DNA of 46,827 nt, taken from the IMG/VR virus record IMGVR_UViG_3300029989_000043, positions 1 to 46,827 of that record; one strand, 5' to 3'. Below are positions 46,624 through 46,827 of the stretch, piece by piece (positions within the stretch are counted from its first letter, which is position 1; each line of letters opens with the position of its first letter). The notes under the pieces are model-generated. The model saw only the letters and a program-made list of their open reading frames with translations, was not told the DNA's origin and did no database searches. A program made the translations under genes and the position numbers. This stretch comes from a virus.

Positions 46624-46827
46624 AAGCTATTCGCACCCTGCTTAATAATATCCTTGAGGGATTCAAGCTGGTCTTCTGCCCCTTTGTCCTTCACAATGAT
46701 CGAAGCCTCTGGCCGATAGTCAGCAGGAAAACGATTGCATATCTGTAGCCGGTACGCTTGTGCGTTAAATTCCTTGCCACCCCATATCCCAGACATGCCC
46801 TGCGACTCCCACCATGCAAGGGAAAGC
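46620..46827 (-). CDS. terS: Terminase small subunit (3' part)
   Basis: This is the continuation of the gene at 1-433, now seen through its TGA (46620-46622). It encodes the C-terminal residues (KGAEDQLESLKDIIKQGANS, then L). Read at this end the same protein runs from the window edge. The acidic, helical end is typical for the TerL-binding part. Confidence 0.8.
   Translation of the reverse strand, partial: LSLAWWESQGMSGIWGGKEFNAQAYRLQICNRFPADYRPEASIIVKDKGAEDQLESLKDIIKQGANSL
46682..46827. repeat. Terminal direct repeat, right copy
   Basis: Copy of 1-146, with a at 46728 in place of g at 47. The base change is silent in terS (Phe). Confidence 0.95.

Overview
The window is essentially one complete tailed-phage genome. 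Its last 146 bases (46682-46827) repeat the first 146 with a single substitution, and the small terminase gene reads through that junction. If circularised, the unit is about 46,681 bp. The structural genes are those of a contractile-tailed phage (myovirus morphology) with a short baseplate of the Pam3/XM1 kind. Sec-type signal peptides, a lipobox protein and a possible spanin pair point to a Gram-negative host. I cannot name the host, and I see no integrase, tRNA or CRISPR array, so the phage may be lytic or maintained extrachromosomally.

Layout. (1) 0-2 kb: start of terS and a 58-aa gene on the minus strand, then a 370-bp intergenic region with a 26-bp perfect palindrome and a nested stem structure, then a short plus-strand operon of four small early genes ending in a strong terminator. 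(2) 2-7.9 kb, minus strand: a CysH/PAPS-reductase-like protein, two small proteins, a helicase-methyltransferase fusion, a second replication-linked protein, a DUF4373 replisome organizer and a ParB-like protein, with a promoter and hairpin leader upstream of parB. (3) 8.1-15.5 kb, minus strand: a tightly overlapped early operon of small unknown genes, an HD-domain protein, HNH and DUF1064 nucleases, an XRE regulator, NinB, a YqaJ exonuclease, a coiled-coil protein and an ERF annealing protein, with a sigma70-like promoter at 15.45 kb. (4) 15.5-18.7 kb: an accessory island with two satellite arrays (29 x 15 bp inside a pentapeptide-repeat gene; 42 x 6 bp with strong G-quadruplex potential), two overlapping ribbon-helix-helix genes, and a divergent HNH nuclease gene separated from them by heptad repeats.

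(5) 18.7-20.9 kb, minus strand: a lysis cassette with a GH108-type endolysin, a class-3 lipase, a one-TM protein and an overlapping lipoprotein. (6) 20.9-27.6 kb: an unusual set of exported proteins (two beta-helix proteins, one Ig/ASH-domain protein, small secreted proteins) where tail fibres or spikes would be expected, with divergent promoters at 27.2 kb. (7) 27.6-46.6 kb, minus strand: fibre base, DUF2612, baseplate J, W/gp25, spike, hub, plug, Dit-like protein, tape measure with a transglycosylase motif, tail chaperone with a -1 frameshift, tube, sheath, neck proteins, DUF4054 connector, major capsid, cement, DUF2213 protease with a nested scaffold start, one secreted protein with a terminator upstream, MuF-like protein, portal, TerL and the end of terS.

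The structural and recombination genes can be assigned with fair confidence from motifs and order. The 15.5-18.7 kb and 20.9-27.6 kb regions hold most of what is unusual. All family names are from reading the protein sequences, not from searches.
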